NCBI RefSeq assembly: GCF_017356035.1
Contig: NZ_JAFIQX010000001.1
Span: 124,001 to 188,000, forward strand
DNA length: 64,000 nt
Direction: 5' to 3'
Origin: Longitalea luteola
GTDB taxonomy: Bacteria; Bacteroidota; Bacteroidia; Chitinophagales; Chitinophagaceae
In this document: positions 27,656 through 35,557 of the stretch, one piece after another
Layout of the letters: each line of letters opens with the position of its first letter
Position numbering within the stretch: the first letter of the stretch is position 1
Notes under the pieces: model-generated
What the model saw: the letters and a program-made list of their open reading frames with translations, nothing else
What the model was told of the DNA's origin: nothing
Database searches by the model: none
Made by a program: the position numbers and the translations under genes

Positions 27656-27676
27656 TAAAGAATATACTATTGACAA

Positions 27677-28516
27677 TTATTTCAGGGTAGCCAGCAACTT
27701 TTGGTTCAGGGCTACATAATCATCGTTCTTGGCTTCTTTGGCCAGCTCGATCGATTTGTTAGCTGATTCAATGGCTTCCTGCTTTTTGCCCAGTTTGGCC
27801 AGGCAATTGGCTCTCTGATGTATAACCCAGAAAGCTTTCGGATTAGCCTCAGCAGCCTTGTTAAACCATTCCAGTGCTTTGTTCAGGTCTTTCCCTGTCT
27901 CCATGTAATACATGGCGGCGCCGAAATAAGGATGGCTCTTGGGATCTTCTTTTTTCATCAACTCATCGATCTGGGCCATTACTTTGCCGTCGATCTCTGT
28001 AGTGATGGGAAGAACTACATTGGTTTGATCCCACATCATATGCAATTCAATGCTGGTTGGTTTTACATTGGCGAATTGCATAGTAAAGGTTTCTACCTTG
28101 TTTTTAATGCTTTCAGGTTTTGCCTGCACACGCACTACATCATTTTCCTGTTTGTAAGCTGCTGGCGAGGTAACATCCAGTTGTTTGGTAAGGATGATCG
28201 TCCAGGAACTCTTATCAGGAATGGTGAGCAAACCATATTTACCGGCAGGTATTTTCTTTCCGCCAATAGTTACTTCGTCAGCAAATGTAAGCGTGGTCGC
28301 CTGGTTGGCACCGGTACGCCATACTTTGCCGAAAGGCACCAGGTCGCCAAATACTTTGCGGCCTTTGATACCCGGACGGGAATATGCTAATTCAATAGAA
28401 CCCAATCCAAAATCCTGTTTAATGGTTTGTGTGGTCGAAGGCGCAGGTGTTTTTAATTGCGCCTGAGTGGTAAATGCAAATGCAAGCATGCATCCAATCA
28501 AAATGGTCTTTCTCAT
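27677..28516 (-). CDS. Exported DUF2911 protein with C-terminal tetratricopeptide repeats
   Basis: The 279-residue protein has a signal peptide (1-19, ending TTQAQ). Residues about 28-175 form the DUF2911 domain, with the characteristic SRPGIKGRKVFGDLVPFGKVWRTGANQAT-type block split across residues 46-75 and KIPAGKYGLLTIP near 90-102. Residues about 195-275 form two or three TPR-like helical pairs (AAMYYMETGKDLNKALEWF, NCLAKLGKKQEAIESANK). DUF2911 is common in Bacteroidota periplasms and has no known activity. The gene is monocistronic and followed by a strong terminator. Confidence 0.88.
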   Translation of the reverse strand: MRKTILIGCMLAFAFTTQAQLKTPAPSTTQTIKQDFGLGSIELAYSRPGIKGRKVFGDLVPFGKVWRTGANQATTLTFADEVTIGGKKIPAGKYGLLTIPDKSSWTIILTKQLDVTSPAAYKQENDVVRVQAKPESIKNKVETFTMQFANVKPTSIELHMMWDQTNVVLPITTEIDGKVMAQIDELMKKEDPKSHPYFGAAMYYMETGKDLNKALEWFNKAAEANPKAFWVIHQRANCLAKLGKKQEAIESANKSIELAKEAKNDDYVALNQKLLATLK

Positions 28517-28585
28517 GACGAACGAATTTGCGCGAAAGTAAGATATAAACGAATTGTTTTATAGAAATCCTGGATGAACGGAATA

Positions 28586-30025
28586 TTAAAATCTTACCAT
28601 AACTGTTATGCGGGCTTTGCGTCCTTTAAGCAACTTCCAGCTGGGACCCTGCATAATGAGCCTGATAGCCTCATCATCAAATGGTTTAGAGAGGGATTGT
28701 ACGATCCTGAAGCCTGATAAAGTCCCTTTTTTATTTACTTCAAAGGATACTACCACCTTGCCGCTTGTAGAAGAAGCGCCGGCAGGTATTTTTTTGTTCT
28801 TCTCAAGGTATTGTTCAAACGCAAGCCAGCCAAATACCGGCTCTGCATCGAACACAACAGTATTGGGCAGCTGGCTGTTACCGGATGGTGTAAGTATTTT
28901 GTTATTGGCAGGTGGTGTAACAACTACATCCTCCGGCGTTGCATTGGCCGGTTGCAGCTGCAGCTGGCTCAATGTGGCATTGTTCTGTAGGGTAAAGTTC
29001 TGGGTGCCATAGCCGGTTACATTCACATTTACATCTACTACAGAATCTGTTACCGGTATTTTGAAGAAGCCGGCTTTATCGGTGATAAAATTGTTGTTGT
29101 TCTTGTTTATCTGTACATAGGCGTTGGCAATCGGGTTACTATTGAAATCGGTAACCTGGCCTTTTATCACGCCCGACAGGTTGTTTTTATAAGCACCATA
29201 CGTCTTTTTGGGATGGTTGTCGGATGGCTGGATCGTTATCAGCTCTGTTTCCCGTTCTCTGTTTTGGTTGTAAATGTTATTATTCGGTTTTAAAGCTTTG
29301 GCTTTATTGAGCTCGGGAACTGCTGCCGGTGATGCGGAAGGGGCCACTTCCCGCTTTGCCATGGCTTCCTCTCTGGGGTACGAACCGGCTGCTGCTATCT
29401 CGTCCCGCAACGGTGGGAAACTGTCCTTTTGCCGGCGATTTTCATTCGCAAATGCCAGTGACTCCGTAGCAGCTTCCGTTTGGGTGGCTTTATCTTCAAG
29501 ACGTTTGTTTTCGGCAACAGCAGGCAGGGGAGGCCTTTCAACAGCTTTTGCAGCCGGTTGCTGGTTGGTAATTACCGGAGTGTTCATGGTATCTGCCGAA
29601 ACGGTGGCCGGCGCCGGGGGTTGTTCTTGCTGAGGTTGTTTTTCCTCTGTTTTGGCAATGATGGAACCGTTGCTGCTTACTTCTTTTTCGGAAACAAGGC
29701 TGTATATCCATACACCGGTGATAATGATTACCACAGCAGCGGCCGCTGCCTGCCAGTACCGGAACGGCTTAAACGCCGCCACTTTAGCCGAAGCGGCGGT
29801 GCGGGTTTGCAACTGCTGCTGCAACTGTTGTAACTGACCGGTAACCAGGTTTTCGGAATGGGCGGCATAAGCTTCCTGCATTCCTTCAATGGCGTCGGCC
29901 AGGAACGGATCATCCAGTGCCGCCTTTTCCATAGCGTGCATTTCACGGGCAGATAATTTCCCCTGCACATATCGCTGGATATCTGCTGCCGTATATTGAT
30001 TGATATGTTCCTTATGATCGCTCAT
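28586..30025 (-). CDS. Membrane protein with regulatory and TonB C-terminal domains, probable anti-sigma partner
   Basis: The 479-residue protein starts with a cytoplasmic part of about 90 residues (IQRYVQGKLSAREMHAME), then one membrane helix (AAAAAVVIIITGVWIYSLV), a long Pro/Gln/Ala-rich linker, a CarboxypepD_reg-like domain near residues 280-360 (IKGQVTDFNSNPIANAYVQI) and a TonB C-terminal domain near 385-479 (KVVVSFEVNKKGTLSGFRIV, PFDDEAIRLI). Its start overlaps the end of an ECF sigma gene by 14 nt, the usual place of an anti-sigma factor. The TonB domain would let it contact outer-membrane receptors. The anti-sigma role is inferred from gene order and topology. Confidence 0.82.
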   Translation of the reverse strand: MSDHKEHINQYTAADIQRYVQGKLSAREMHAMEKAALDDPFLADAIEGMQEAYAAHSENLVTGQLQQLQQQLQTRTAASAKVAAFKPFRYWQAAAAAVVIIITGVWIYSLVSEKEVSSNGSIIAKTEEKQPQQEQPPAPATVSADTMNTPVITNQQPAAKAVERPPLPAVAENKRLEDKATQTEAATESLAFANENRRQKDSFPPLRDEIAAAGSYPREEAMAKREVAPSASPAAVPELNKAKALKPNNNIYNQNRERETELITIQPSDNHPKKTYGAYKNNLSGVIKGQVTDFNSNPIANAYVQINKNNNNFITDKAGFFKIPVTDSVVDVNVNVTGYGTQNFTLQNNATLSQLQLQPANATPEDVVVTPPANNKILTPSGNSQLPNTVVFDAEPVFGWLAFEQYLEKNKKIPAGASSTSGKVVVSFEVNKKGTLSGFRIVQSLSKPFDDEAIRLIMQGPSWKLLKGRKARITVMVRF

Positions 30026-30605
30026 GAATCGGCAGGGCTGACCCCTTTTCCATACATATTTTTAGATTTCGCCGGCCGTTCTGGATAAAGCTGCGCACTT
30101 TATTCCATTCAATGCCGGTTACTTCTGCAATTTCTTTATAACATTTGTTTTGCAAATAGAACAGCTCCACTGTTTTCTTTTGCTCCAACGATAAGGTTTC
30201 CAAACAACGTTCCAGCTTTTGCAGGTTCTCTTCCTTCAACTGTATGCCATTCAGATGCATTTCTTCCTCCAATTGCATACTGTCTGCATTAAATTCTGTT
30301 GTTTTCAGGTTTTTGGGCGTACGCAACTGCATGAGGCAGTAGTTCTTAGCCAGGGTGTACAGCCAGCTCTTAAAGTTTTCTACCTCATGTTTGGGCAATT
30401 TGGCCACCAGTTCCTCAAAGATCTGCATCACTGCATCCTTGGCGGTTTCCGGCTGCTTCAGGTATTTCAGGCAAACGCCGTATAAAAGATCCATATACCG
30501 TTGAAAAAGAACTGCCAGCACCTCCATGTTCCGGGAGGTACGATACAGGTTGACCAATTCTTTATCGGGCAACTCATTAGCGGGTATGTTCTTTAAAAAT
30601 GCCAC
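30012..30605 (-). CDS. ECF-type RNA polymerase sigma factor
   Basis: The 197-residue protein starts with GTG at 30605, shortly after a TAATTTTA box, so its leader would be very short. Region 2 is VLFQRYMDLLYGVCLKYL and DAVMQIFEELVAKL (about residues 34-75). Region 4 is LSLEQKKTVELFYLQNKCY followed by the helix-turn-helix EIAEVTGIEWNKVRSFIQNG near 155-175. These small sigma factors switch on envelope or uptake genes when an anti-sigma factor releases them. The overlapping downstream gene is the likely partner. The operon has no adjacent SusC or TonB receptor, so its regulon is elsewhere or is the locus itself. Confidence 0.92.
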   Translation of the reverse strand: MAFLKNIPANELPDKELVNLYRTSRNMEVLAVLFQRYMDLLYGVCLKYLKQPETAKDAVMQIFEELVAKLPKHEVENFKSWLYTLAKNYCLMQLRTPKNLKTTEFNADSMQLEEEMHLNGIQLKEENLQKLERCLETLSLEQKKTVELFYLQNKCYKEIAEVTGIEWNKVRSFIQNGRRNLKICMEKGSALPIHERS

Positions 30606-30816
30606 CGACGGCTAAAATTAACAAAAACTGGCGTATGTATTTAATGAATACAGCTTTAACCAGGCTGTATAGGGTATTTAATTAATAAGACGATTATCCG
30701 ATGTTGAAGTTGCAAGGGCGTGTTACTGCTGAAATGACGGGTTTGGCGGTTAAAATTATTTTTATCGGACGCATATGTAATTTTTTCGATGGTTACATCT
30801 TTCAAAAAACAACCGT

Positions 30817-31874
30817 ATGCCTGCATCTATACATTTGAATATCCCCGAGCCCTGTCATGAGAACTGGAACAATATGACGCCCCGCGAGCAGGGCCGTTTT
30901 TGCGGTTCCTGTCAAAAAGTGGTGGTTGACTTCAGTGTAATGAGCGACCAGGAGATGCTGAATTATTTTTCAAAAGCCAGTGAGCATGTATGTGGCCGCT
31001 TTTCGAACGACCAGTTGAATAAGGAAATAAAACCAACGGAAAAGAAGAAACGATTTAAGCTCGTGTATTTGTGGAGTGTAATGCTGGCCTCTTTTATCAT
31101 TACCAAATCATATGCTCAGGGCAAACCGAGGATGAAAAAACCGGCCACGGAAAGTGTTCGCCCAAATCGTACGTTGGGAGAGGTTGCCCTCGTGCCCGAT
31201 GAGCCTGTAAAGGCAGTGATACCCATTGTAATGAATGGAACAATTGTGGATGCACAAAATGGTAAGCCGGTCGTGGCAGCCAGTATCACTGTCGAGGGCA
31301 CTGAAAACGGAACGATGGCCGATTCAACAGGGCATTTCAGATTATCTGTTGAAAACAAACATAACATGAAAATCGTGATCAGTGCCATTGGTTATGAAAC
31401 GCAAACGCTCATGATCGAAAATACCACCAGCTGGAAGAATATACAGGTATTGCTGAAGCCACAGGCTGTAACGTTAGAAGAAGTGAGTGTAATTGGAAAC
31501 GGTAGTAAGACAGGCCGGTATGTCATGGGCGGTGCGATCGGCGGCATACGTATAACAAGAATAGATACAATAAAAGATTCATCAATGACTGGGCGCCTGC
31601 TGTAGCGAAGAAGGATGTTAAAATTTATCCAAACCCGGTTGCGCGGGGCAACAGTATCCAGGTAAAACTAGTCCTTCCACAAGCTGGTGATTACAAATTG
31701 GAATTACTCAATACTGCGGGACAGGTAATGCTGATCCAGCCCCTGTTCATGCAAACAAAGGAACAACTGATTGATCTGTACACACAGTCTCACTGGAGTG
31801 CCGGTATGTACTGGGTGCGTATCTCATCCCCCGGCTCAAAAAAGATCTTCCAGAACAAAGTGCTGTTGAAGTAA
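30817..31874 (+). pseudogene. Cys-motif / carboxypeptidase regulatory domain / T9SS-sorting protein, frameshifted
   Basis: The first frame (30817-31605) encodes 262 residues: an N-terminal motif IPEPCHENWNNM and FCGSCQKVVVDFS with paired Cys, one hydrophobic segment near residue 90 (LWSVMLASFIITKSYAQ), and a CarboxypepD_reg domain near 140-225. It stops at 31603. The next frame continues without a stop to 31874, with KIYPNPVARGNSIQVKL, GQVMLIQPL and SAGMYWVRIS, a clear type IX secretion type A sorting domain. Adding one A to the A4 run at 31572-31575 would join the frames as TIKRFINDW. So this is a one-base deletion, a phase-variable tract or a sequencing error. It would otherwise make a protein of about 352 residues. 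Confidence 0.8.
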
Positions 31875-31936
31875 GCGGCATAAAAAACCGCTTTATGGAA
31901 TTTTAGAACATTCAACATCTCATAATTAGACACTGT

Positions 31937-32101
31937 ATGTCAAAAACTTTACACATTCGAATACCCGAACCTTGTCATGAGAGCAGGCATGATATGACTC
32001 ACCAGGAGCAGGCCGTTTTTGCGGATCATGTCAGAGAAGTCATGCGTATCGCTGCGCCCGGCGAAAAGAATGTGTATCAATGTAAAGTAGCAATACAATA
32101 A
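31937..32101 (+). pseudogene. Truncated, frameshifted copy of the preceding gene's 5' end
   Basis: The frame opens MSKTLHIRIPEPCHESRHDM, matching MPASIHLNIPEPCHENWNNM at the start of the gene at 30817. One G is missing in GAGCAGGCCG (near 32007) relative to GAGCAGGGCCG in the parent. Restoring it would read EQGRFCGSCQ, the conserved Cys motif. The shifted frame ends after 54 codons, and no membrane or regulatory domain follows. It is best seen as a decayed partial duplication. Confidence 0.75.
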
Positions 32102-32172
32102 ACGCTTTTCTAGTTATACGGGGTTCATTCAGGATTCTATGAGTAGTGTTTATTTTCCATTTCATGGTTCCT

Positions 32173-32197
32173 ATACCGGCCGTCAGGCCGGTATTTT
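32173..32197 (+). terminator. Intrinsic terminator
   Basis: A perfect 9-bp stem ATACCGGCC / GGCCGGTAT with a GTCA loop is followed by TTTTG. It closes the plus-strand T9SS/duplicate unit just before the xerD stop codon at 32201. Confidence 0.8.
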
Positions 32198-32200
32198 GTT

Positions 32201-33103
32201 TTATCCCTTAAACGCCGGATGAAACTGCTGCAAGGTGTCACGGAGGAACTCGCGGTCTAAATGCGTATATATTTCAGTGGTAGTTATACTTTCATGGCCC
32301 AGCATTTCCTGTACAGCGCGCAGGTCGGCGCCGCCCTCTACCAGGTGGGTAGCAAAGGAGTGACGGAAAGTATGTGGCGAAATGTTCTTGGTGATGCCTG
32401 CTTTTTTCACCAGTTCCTTTAACATTAAAAAGATCATTACACGGGTAAGCTTGGCGCCGCGGCGGTTCAGGAACAAAATATCTTCATGTCCCTTTTTCAC
32501 CGGCATATGCACGCGAATGTCTCTCTTATAGATCGTAATGTATTTGACTGCTGATTCACCAATAGGCACCAGTCGTTCTTTATCACCTTTACCGGTTACG
32601 CGAATAAAGCCTACATCGAGGTACAGGGCAGATAACTTCAAATTTACCACCTCACTTACCCGCAGGCCGCAGCTGTACATGGTTTCCAGAATGGCTTTAT
32701 TACGGCCCCCTTCGGGTTTGCTCAGGTCTATCTGGCCGATGATGGCTTCAATTTCATCAAAGGTGAGCACATCAGGTAGCGCCCTTTTCAGTTTAGGTGC
32801 TTCCAGCAGGGTGGTGGGGTCGCTGGTTACAATGTTCTCAATTAAACAGTATTTATAAAACGAGCGAATGCCTGAAATAATGCGTGCCTGGGACGTGGGT
32901 GTCATGCCCAGTTCTCCTATCCAGCGGATAAATTGCTGTAGATCGGGCAGGGTTACGTGGGCCGGACTTAACACATTGTTCTTCTCCTGCAGGAACTGGG
33001 TCAGCTTGTCTATATCCCGCAGGTACGCTTCCACTGAATTATCAGACAGTGATTTCTCCAGTTGCAAGAAAGCCTTAAATCCTTTTTTGTAAGGGTCCCA
33101 CAT
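32201..33103 (-). CDS. xerD: Site-specific tyrosine recombinase XerD
   Basis: The 300-residue protein has the Xer length and layout. The N-terminal SAM-like domain includes LEKSLSDNSVEAYLRDIDKL. The catalytic residues are in place: Arg in YSCGLRVSEVV near residue 146, the HTFRHSFATHL box near 245-255 with His and Arg, and Tyr in TTEIYTHLD near 278. Together with a partner Xer it resolves chromosome dimers at dif near the terminus. The neighbours are unrelated genes and no dif-like inverted repeat was recognised nearby. A near-consensus TATCTTTC box lies about 20 nt upstream. XerD rather than XerC is favoured by overall sequence, but the two are close. Confidence 0.93.
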   Translation of the reverse strand: MWDPYKKGFKAFLQLEKSLSDNSVEAYLRDIDKLTQFLQEKNNVLSPAHVTLPDLQQFIRWIGELGMTPTSQARIISGIRSFYKYCLIENIVTSDPTTLLEAPKLKRALPDVLTFDEIEAIIGQIDLSKPEGGRNKAILETMYSCGLRVSEVVNLKLSALYLDVGFIRVTGKGDKERLVPIGESAVKYITIYKRDIRVHMPVKKGHEDILFLNRRGAKLTRVMIFLMLKELVKKAGITKNISPHTFRHSFATHLVEGGADLRAVQEMLGHESITTTEIYTHLDREFLRDTLQQFHPAFKG

Positions 33104-33224
33104 AGTGTCTGGTTGAAAGATAACTCCGTTCCGCGAACAATACTGTTATCCGTAACAAAATTTCCTATATTCGTTGCTCAAAAATAAGGGTTCCATATTA
33201 TTGCCCACTTAAAACACTGTCCAC

Positions 33225-33782
33225 ATGCTATTGAGTCTTCGCATGATGAAAAAGAAAATGATGCTGAATCGGTCTGCATTCAAAAGGTTCCTGACCAAAC
33301 TGGAAAAGGATCCTCCCCGTGGGCTCGATACCCTGGCGGTGCAAACCGATAAGCTCGTTTGGGCAGAAACTGATTGCCTGGCCTGTGCCAATTGCTGCAA
33401 GACCATGACGCCCACTTTCACAAATACCGATATAAAACGGATCTCGGCGCATTTAAATATGACGGAAGAAGCTTTTCGAAAGAAATGGCTGAAGAAAGAC
33501 CGCGCCGGTGATTGGGTGAACACCCGCCAGCCATGTCAGTTCCTAAACCTCAAGGATAATAAGTGCTCTATTTATGAAGTGCGGCCGAAAGATTGCTCCG
33601 GTTTTCCGCACCATACGCGCCGCCGCATGATCGATTATATGCACGTGTTCAAGCAGAACATCGAGTATTGTCCGGCTACTTTCAGGTTAGTGGAGCGAAT
33701 GATGGAGCGATCTGCCACCGGGAAGGCAGAGGTGGTGGGCATCAAATTGAAGGAAACAGGTAAGAAGGCCGATCATAAATAA
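33225..33782 (+). CDS. YkgJ-family zinc/iron-chelating cysteine cluster protein
   Basis: The 185-residue frame starts ATG 33225; the N-terminus is rich in Met and basic residues (MMKKKMMLNRS), and the start could also be at MMLNRS near 33258. Conserved Cys include CLACANCCKTMTPTF near residue 51-65 and, later, QPCQFLNLKDNKCSIYEVRP and DCSGFP, the YkgJ/UPF0153 pattern. It is presumed to bind Zn or an Fe-S cluster, and its function is unknown. Its 3' end overlaps the convergent yraN gene by 10 nt. Confidence 0.88.
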   Translation: MLLSLRMMKKKMMLNRSAFKRFLTKLEKDPPRGLDTLAVQTDKLVWAETDCLACANCCKTMTPTFTNTDIKRISAHLNMTEEAFRKKWLKKDRAGDWVNTRQPCQFLNLKDNKCSIYEVRPKDCSGFPHHTRRRMIDYMHVFKQNIEYCPATFRLVERMMERSATGKAEVVGIKLKETGKKADHK

Positions 33783-34132
33783 ACGTCTTCTATAAAGAAA
33801 TAATCCGGCGGTTGATTGGGCAGCAGGGTAATTGAGAGTATGTTATACTGCACCTCCCGCCATTGCGGATTAAGGTACATGTATGCCCGGGCGCATTTAA
33901 GCATGTAGTTTATTTTCTTCTTTGAAATACTTTCCTCGGGGTGGCCAAACAACAGGTTAGTCCTGGTTTTTACTTCAATGATGTGAAGTATATTATCCCT
34001 GGCCGCAATCACATCGATCTCATACCGGGCATGCCGCCAGTTGCGGTGTAAAATGGTAAAGTTCAGCTGCTGCAGATAAGTAACAGCCATGTCTTCGCCT
34101 TTTTTACCGGTATCATGATGCTGATAGCTCAT
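33773..34132 (-). CDS. YraN-family (UPF0102) endonuclease-like protein
   Basis: The start is ATG at 34132 (MSYQHHDTGKKGEDMAV), giving 119 residues, the usual length. GKKGEDMAVTYLQQLNFTIL, RYEIDVIAARDNILHIIEVKTR near residues 42-63 and the Lys-Thr-Arg following Glu-Val form the PD-(D/E)XK nuclease-like core of UPF0102. The family is thought to act on DNA repair or Holliday junction-like substrates but is not well characterised. The gene overlaps ykgJ by 10 nt at its 3' end and is divergent from manA, with only 35 bp between start codons. Confidence 0.9.
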   Translation of the reverse strand: MSYQHHDTGKKGEDMAVTYLQQLNFTILHRNWRHARYEIDVIAARDNILHIIEVKTRTNLLFGHPEESISKKKINYMLKCARAYMYLNPQWREVQYNILSITLLPNQPPDYFFIEDVYL

Positions 34133-34167
34133 AGCATTTTTGTAACATTGCAAATTACTGAAGTTCT

Positions 34168-35388
34168 ATGTCGTACAATACTAAAATATTCAAACTGCAA
34201 GGCAAGGTTCAACATTATACATGGGGTGGAACGGACTTTATTCCTGCTTTGTTGCACCTGCCTAATGTTGACAAGAAGCCTTTTGCTGAATACTGGATGG
34301 GAGCGCATGATAATGTTCCGGCTGAGGTCATATTGCCTGACGGTACCCGGCAACCGCTGAATGCATTTATTAAACAGGATGCAGTTACTGCCCTGGGGCA
34401 GCCGGTACATCAACGGTTCGGCCGCCTGCCGTACCTGTTTAAAGTACTGGATGTAAAAGATATGTTGTCGATACAGGTGCACCCTAACAAGAAAGCAGCA
34501 GAATCGGCTTTTGCTGCCGAGAACATGAAAGGCACACCGATGAACGCACCTAATCGCAATTATAAAGACGATAACCATAAGCCGGAGCTGATGCTGGCGC
34601 TGAGCGATTTCTGGCTGCTGCATGGCTTTAAATCGCCCCAGGCATTGGTGACCATTCTCATGCAAACACCTGAACTGCAATTCCTGGTACCTATTTTTGA
34701 GGGAAAGAACTACCATGCTTTGTACGAACGGGTAATGACCATGGATCAGCACGAGGTGGACGAACATTTACAACCCCTGCTAGATCGCATAGTTCCCCTG
34801 TATGAAAAAGGATTCTTAAACAGAACCCAGGAAGATTTTTGGGCAGCACGGGCGGCAAAAACTTTTTGCGAGCCCAATAAACTTGACCGGGGCATTTTTT
34901 CCATTTACCTGTTTAACCTGGTGAACCTGAAACCAGGTGAAGCCATTTTCCAGGATGCCGGTATTCCGCATGCCTACCTCGAAGGGCAGAATATGGAGCT
35001 CATGGCTAACTCTGACAACGTTTTAAGGGGCGGGCTCACCAATAAATATATCGACGTTCCGGAGCTTATGCACCACACCCGGTTTGAGGCTGTAATTCCC
35101 GACATTTTAAAAGGTACGGATGGCGCTGTGATCGGTGAAACAATATTCCCTACACCTGCTGCAGATTTTGAATTGCGCAGGCTGAAGCTGAGAACCGGCG
35201 TTCCTGTAACCCTGACCGCTTCTACCGCTGAAATACTTTTTGTGTATGAAGGGGCGATCAAAGCTTCTGACGGTCAAAAAGAGCTTTCGTTGGTCAAGGG
35301 AGAAACCTTATTGGCTGTAGCGGGAGCCGGGTTTGAGCTGCAGGCGTCGGCTGATGCGATCGTGTTCAGGGCAACGGTTCCGTTGTAA
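34168..35388 (+). CDS. manA: Mannose-6-phosphate isomerase, class I
   Basis: The 406-residue protein matches type I phosphomannose isomerases: FKLQGKVQHYTWGGTDFIPAL at the N-terminus, VLDVKDMLSIQVHPNKKAAE near 92-112 with zinc-binding Gln and His, NHKPELMLALSDFW with the conserved Lys-Pro-Glu, and GIPHAYLEGQNMELMANSDN near 268-287 with another zinc His and substrate Glu. It interconverts fructose 6-phosphate and mannose 6-phosphate, feeding GDP-mannose for cell-surface sugars. A weak -7 box TAACATTG (34143-34150) lies just upstream, giving a short leader. It is a single-gene unit. Confidence 0.95.
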   Translation: MSYNTKIFKLQGKVQHYTWGGTDFIPALLHLPNVDKKPFAEYWMGAHDNVPAEVILPDGTRQPLNAFIKQDAVTALGQPVHQRFGRLPYLFKVLDVKDMLSIQVHPNKKAAESAFAAENMKGTPMNAPNRNYKDDNHKPELMLALSDFWLLHGFKSPQALVTILMQTPELQFLVPIFEGKNYHALYERVMTMDQHEVDEHLQPLLDRIVPLYEKGFLNRTQEDFWAARAAKTFCEPNKLDRGIFSIYLFNLVNLKPGEAIFQDAGIPHAYLEGQNMELMANSDNVLRGGLTNKYIDVPELMHHTRFEAVIPDILKGTDGAVIGETIFPTPAADFELRRLKLRTGVPVTLTASTAEILFVYEGAIKASDGQKELSLVKGETLLAVAGAGFELQASADAIVFRATVPL

Positions 35389-35453
35389 TGTAAAAGTGAG
35401 CGCCGATCTCCCATTGGCGGCTTGATCTATAGGTCAACATTCCTGAATTATTA

Positions 35454-35527
35454 ATATGAAGCAAGAAGTATGAAGCAGGAGGTAAGAATATCAGACTCTT
35501 CTTACTTCTTGCATCCTACTTCATCAT
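35454..35527. repeat. Inverted AAGAAGTATGAAG word repeat
   Basis: The left arm (35454-35488, ATGAAGCAAGAAGTATGAAG...) and right arm (35498-35527, TTCTTACTTCTTGCATCCTAC...) form an imperfect stem of about 26 bp with a roughly 10-nt loop, between the convergent manA and SNF2 genes. A related one-arm copy is at 8796-8820. Confidence 0.6.
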
Positions 35528-35557
35528 CCTGTGACCTGTGTCGTGATGCTTAGAAAC

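Noticed and set aside
31572-31605. Programmed -1 frameshifting to make the T9SS tail
   Set aside because: The site ATAAAAG lacks a proper X-XXY-YYZ heptamer and no downstream pseudoknot is evident, so a simple indel is more likely.
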